A DNA stretch of 64,000 nucleotides, from assembly GCA_963757065.1 (NCBI GenBank), contig CAVWQC010000008.1:124001-188000 (forward strand), written 5' to 3'. Source of the stretch: PNON01 sp963757065 (lineage in GTDB: Bacteria > Chloroflexota > Anaerolineae > Anaerolineales > Anaerolineaceae). The notes below the pieces were generated by a model, which did not search any database, was not told where the DNA came from, and saw nothing but the letters and a program-made list of their open reading frames with translations. How positions within the stretch are numbered: the stretch's first letter is position 1; each line of letters begins with the position of its first letter. Below are positions 62,437-64,000 of the stretch, piece by piece. The position numbers were made by a program, and so were the translations under genes.

Positions 62437-62979
62437 CTATTTGCAATCCGGGAACCAATCTAAACAACCAGTTTTCAAAAACGTATCAAACGCGTCATCT
62501 GGTATCTGCCAATCAGGATCCTGTATATCCATTGCCTCAATATACCGATTAAACTCATCCTCTGTGTGGAAACCTACGGTGATGTCTTCTCTCGGAATCA
62601 TTACGAACCAATAATAAAAATTCTCCTGAATGTAAGCGTCGGCCTGCGGATTAACGTAACTAGAATACGCCATGATGACGCCATCTTTCACGGCAAATTT
62701 TTCTAGTTCTGCTATACGAGAATAAATGTAGACTTTTTGAACCTCTTGCTCCTCGCTTTTGGGCAAGTCAATATGTAGACTGTTGAGTAGTTCCAAATTC
62801 CACGTAGAATTTGGCCTATCACGTGTCGCCTCAACCGGATTTATTACTGGAAGGTGATCCCTTGGAAAATCGCTATCGGTGTAGTTATAGAAAGAATCAG
62901 CGTGATGAATCTTTGGACTACAACTCGTTAAAAAACAGACAATGAGTAAAACCAAAAGATAAAGAAATTTGTTTTTCAT
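62437..62979 (-). CDS. Predicted lipoprotein, unknown
   Basis: A 180-residue protein. The N-terminus has a lysine, a hydrophobic stretch and the lipobox FLTSC at about 16-20, so it is very likely a membrane-attached lipoprotein. The remainder contains DWQIPDDAFDTFLKTGCLDWF and no recognised domain. It is low in GC compared with the DUF3795 and Fe-S genes that flank it, and the IS110 element lies just to its left. Function is unknown. Confidence 0.7.
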   Translation of the reverse strand: MKNKFLYLLVLLIVCFLTSCSPKIHHADSFYNYTDSDFPRDHLPVINPVEATRDRPNSTWNLELLNSLHIDLPKSEEQEVQKVYIYSRIAELEKFAVKDGVIMAYSSYVNPQADAYIQENFYYWFVMIPREDITVGFHTEDEFNRYIEAMDIQDPDWQIPDDAFDTFLKTGCLDWFPDCK

Positions 62980-63065
62980 CTTGGTACTGATAAGAATAAA
63001 CCAATTTTTTCCATAAATGCCACTATTCCTAAATATGTTTTATGGAGATTCAGCCCACTATAAGA

Positions 63066-63512
63066 TCACTCCCCATTCCAATGGTACTTTTTATTCAGGC
63101 GCAGCGTATCGACAGAGCAATGCAGGCATAACCCGTTATGGCAGCAGATCGCACCACCGCATTCCGGGCAGCGCCACTTTCCCTCTTCCTTATCCAGGAA
63201 GGTCTCCACCCCATTCTCCTGGATGAATTCCAGGTTGGTCAGCATGCTCATATGATATTTGGTGCGGTACCTCTTATCCAGCGACTTCAGCCTGGCGCAG
63301 GGAAACTTTCCACATACAAAGCAAAACCGGACAATTCCATTCCCCACCAGATCACACTTGTCTTTCATGAATAGACAGTTTTCACCGCGGGGCAGACAGC
63401 CGGGGCAGTACTTTTTATTGAATCCCTGTTTATTCAGGTCGTTTTTCATCGCCAGGTAATGGACGCATAACCCGCAGTTCATCCCGCACGGTGCAATGAG
63501 ATCTTCTTCCAT
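63066..63512 (-). CDS. DUF3795 domain-containing protein
   Basis: A 148-residue Cys-rich protein. Ten or more Cys occur in pairs: CGMNCGLCVHY at the start, KKYCPGCLPRGENC, FCFVCGKFPC, and CPECGGAICCHNGLCLHC near the end. This is the DUF3795 pattern, of unknown function, common in anaerobes and archaea. Zinc or Fe-S binding is suggested by the Cys spacing. GC content is high. It lies 126 bases from the MFS gene on the same strand. Confidence 0.88.
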   Translation of the reverse strand: MEEDLIAPCGMNCGLCVHYLAMKNDLNKQGFNKKYCPGCLPRGENCLFMKDKCDLVGNGIVRFCFVCGKFPCARLKSLDKRYRTKYHMSMLTNLEFIQENGVETFLDKEEGKWRCPECGGAICCHNGLCLHCSVDTLRLNKKYHWNGE

Positions 63513-63637
63513 GGCAGACTCTTACCTCCAACCCTTTGTTTCTACGTATTTATCAACGAACATCTCGTTCCGTATATTTTATTGATTGGATTATAGTATT
63601 CGAGACCGTTATTCTGCAAACGAATGCTACCCATAGC

Positions 63638-64000
63638 TCAAACTGCACCATTTGTAGTGGGAACGACTGTTTGTTTCTTCTGTGTCAGGAACAGCACAAA
63701 CCCCAGCAGGCGGATGGTTGCTGCCACGATCAATGCACCGGAAATGCCGATCGTATCTGCCAGGATGGTACCAATGATCGGCGAAACGACTGCCGAAAGG
63801 TACTGCATGCTCTGGGCAAAGGATACAAATGTGGCGCTATATTCCACCGGTATGGAACGCATAAGTTCATCGAAAAAGATCAGGTCCAACCCGGCCTGGA
63901 AGATACCCGCCATGCCTGCCAGCAGGACCACCACTTCCACCCGGCCGGTGATCGCTACCAGAAACGGGTAGAGTGAAAGCCCCAGTGTGGTCCACAACAA
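63638..64000 (-). CDS. MFS transporter, C-terminal part (runs off window)
   Basis: The last 120 residues of a membrane transporter, with at least four hydrophobic helices: LSLYPFLVAITGRVEVVVLLA, then GIFQAGLDLIFFDELM, SMQYLSAVVSPIIGTILAD and IRLLGFVLFL. The pattern fits a major facilitator superfamily protein. The 5' part lies beyond base 64000, so the start and total length are not known. The stop is at 63638. Confidence 0.75.
   Translation of the reverse strand: MLWTTLGLSLYPFLVAITGRVEVVVLLAGMAGIFQAGLDLIFFDELMRSIPVEYSATFVSFAQSMQYLSAVVSPIIGTILADTIGISGALIVAATIRLLGFVLFLTQKKQTVVPTTNGAV

Noticed and set aside
1..64000. CRISPR array, rRNA operon or replication origin
   Set aside because: No regularly spaced repeats, rRNA sequences or DnaA-box clusters were seen.

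Overview
The window reads as a chromosome segment from an uncultured anaerobic Chloroflexota bacterium, most likely class Anaerolineae. This is inferred from the gene mix: a transaldolase/phosphoglucose isomerase fusion, a polyphosphate glucokinase, a Na+-pumping biotin decarboxylase, two-part glycine decarboxylase (PA/PB), a lone Flp pilin and a PHP/AlbA_2 fusion. Base composition judged by eye is about 40-45% GC over most of the window, with richer patches after 54 kb.

Layout. 0-9.6 kb (+): metal-binding chaperone, then tkt-rpiB-tal/pgi (non-oxidative pentose phosphate pathway), then a membrane protein, ruvX, mltG and ppgK. 9.7-10.8 kb (-): superoxide dismutase and ferredoxin behind a strong sigma-70-type promoter. 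10.9-11.8 kb (+): EamA exporter. 11.8-19.2 kb (-): compact run cinA-amidohydrolase/CYTH-glgA-glgC-malQ (glycogen synthesis and turnover). 19.3-22.3 kb (+): yraN, miaA, acyl-CoA synthetase. 22.3-31.9 kb (-): ftsH, HAD phosphatase, efp, mog/moaB-GNAT-PHP/AlbA_2, response regulator, hsp20-lon. A tRNA-Arg(TCT) and two unrecognised genes follow. 34.3-39.6 kb (-): Na+-translocating decarboxylase (carboxyltransferase, gamma, biotin carrier, beta), a cyclase-family hydrolase and an unknown protein. 39.7-43.5 kb (-): three-subunit xanthine-dehydrogenase-type molybdenum hydroxylase. 43.8-45.3 kb (+): DUF2877 (AllH-like) and a small membrane protein. 45-53.6 kb: M23/LysM peptidase, DUF192, response regulator, exonuclease III, Flp pilin, and gcvH-gcvPA-gcvPB behind a tandem glycine riboswitch. 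53.7-56.6 kb (+): argG-argH behind a candidate arginine-codon leader peptide and attenuator. 56.7-64 kb: mosaic accessory region with an FAD oxidoreductase, an Fe-S protein, a broken HEPN-like gene, an IS110-family element with a probable bridge RNA, a lipoprotein, DUF3795 and a truncated MFS gene.

Three things stand out. (1) Identical palindromes TTGTCAGACAA, of the FadR/GntR operator form, lie upstream of the Na+ decarboxylase operon and between the molybdenum hydroxylase and DUF2877 genes, which suggests one catabolic regulon. (2) Seven genes are broken by a frameshift and every one is a net +1, plus one in-frame TGA; this looks like a systematic insertion-type sequence error or recent decay. 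(3) The argG leader and the IS110 structured end are RNA-level systems that can be tested by comparison.
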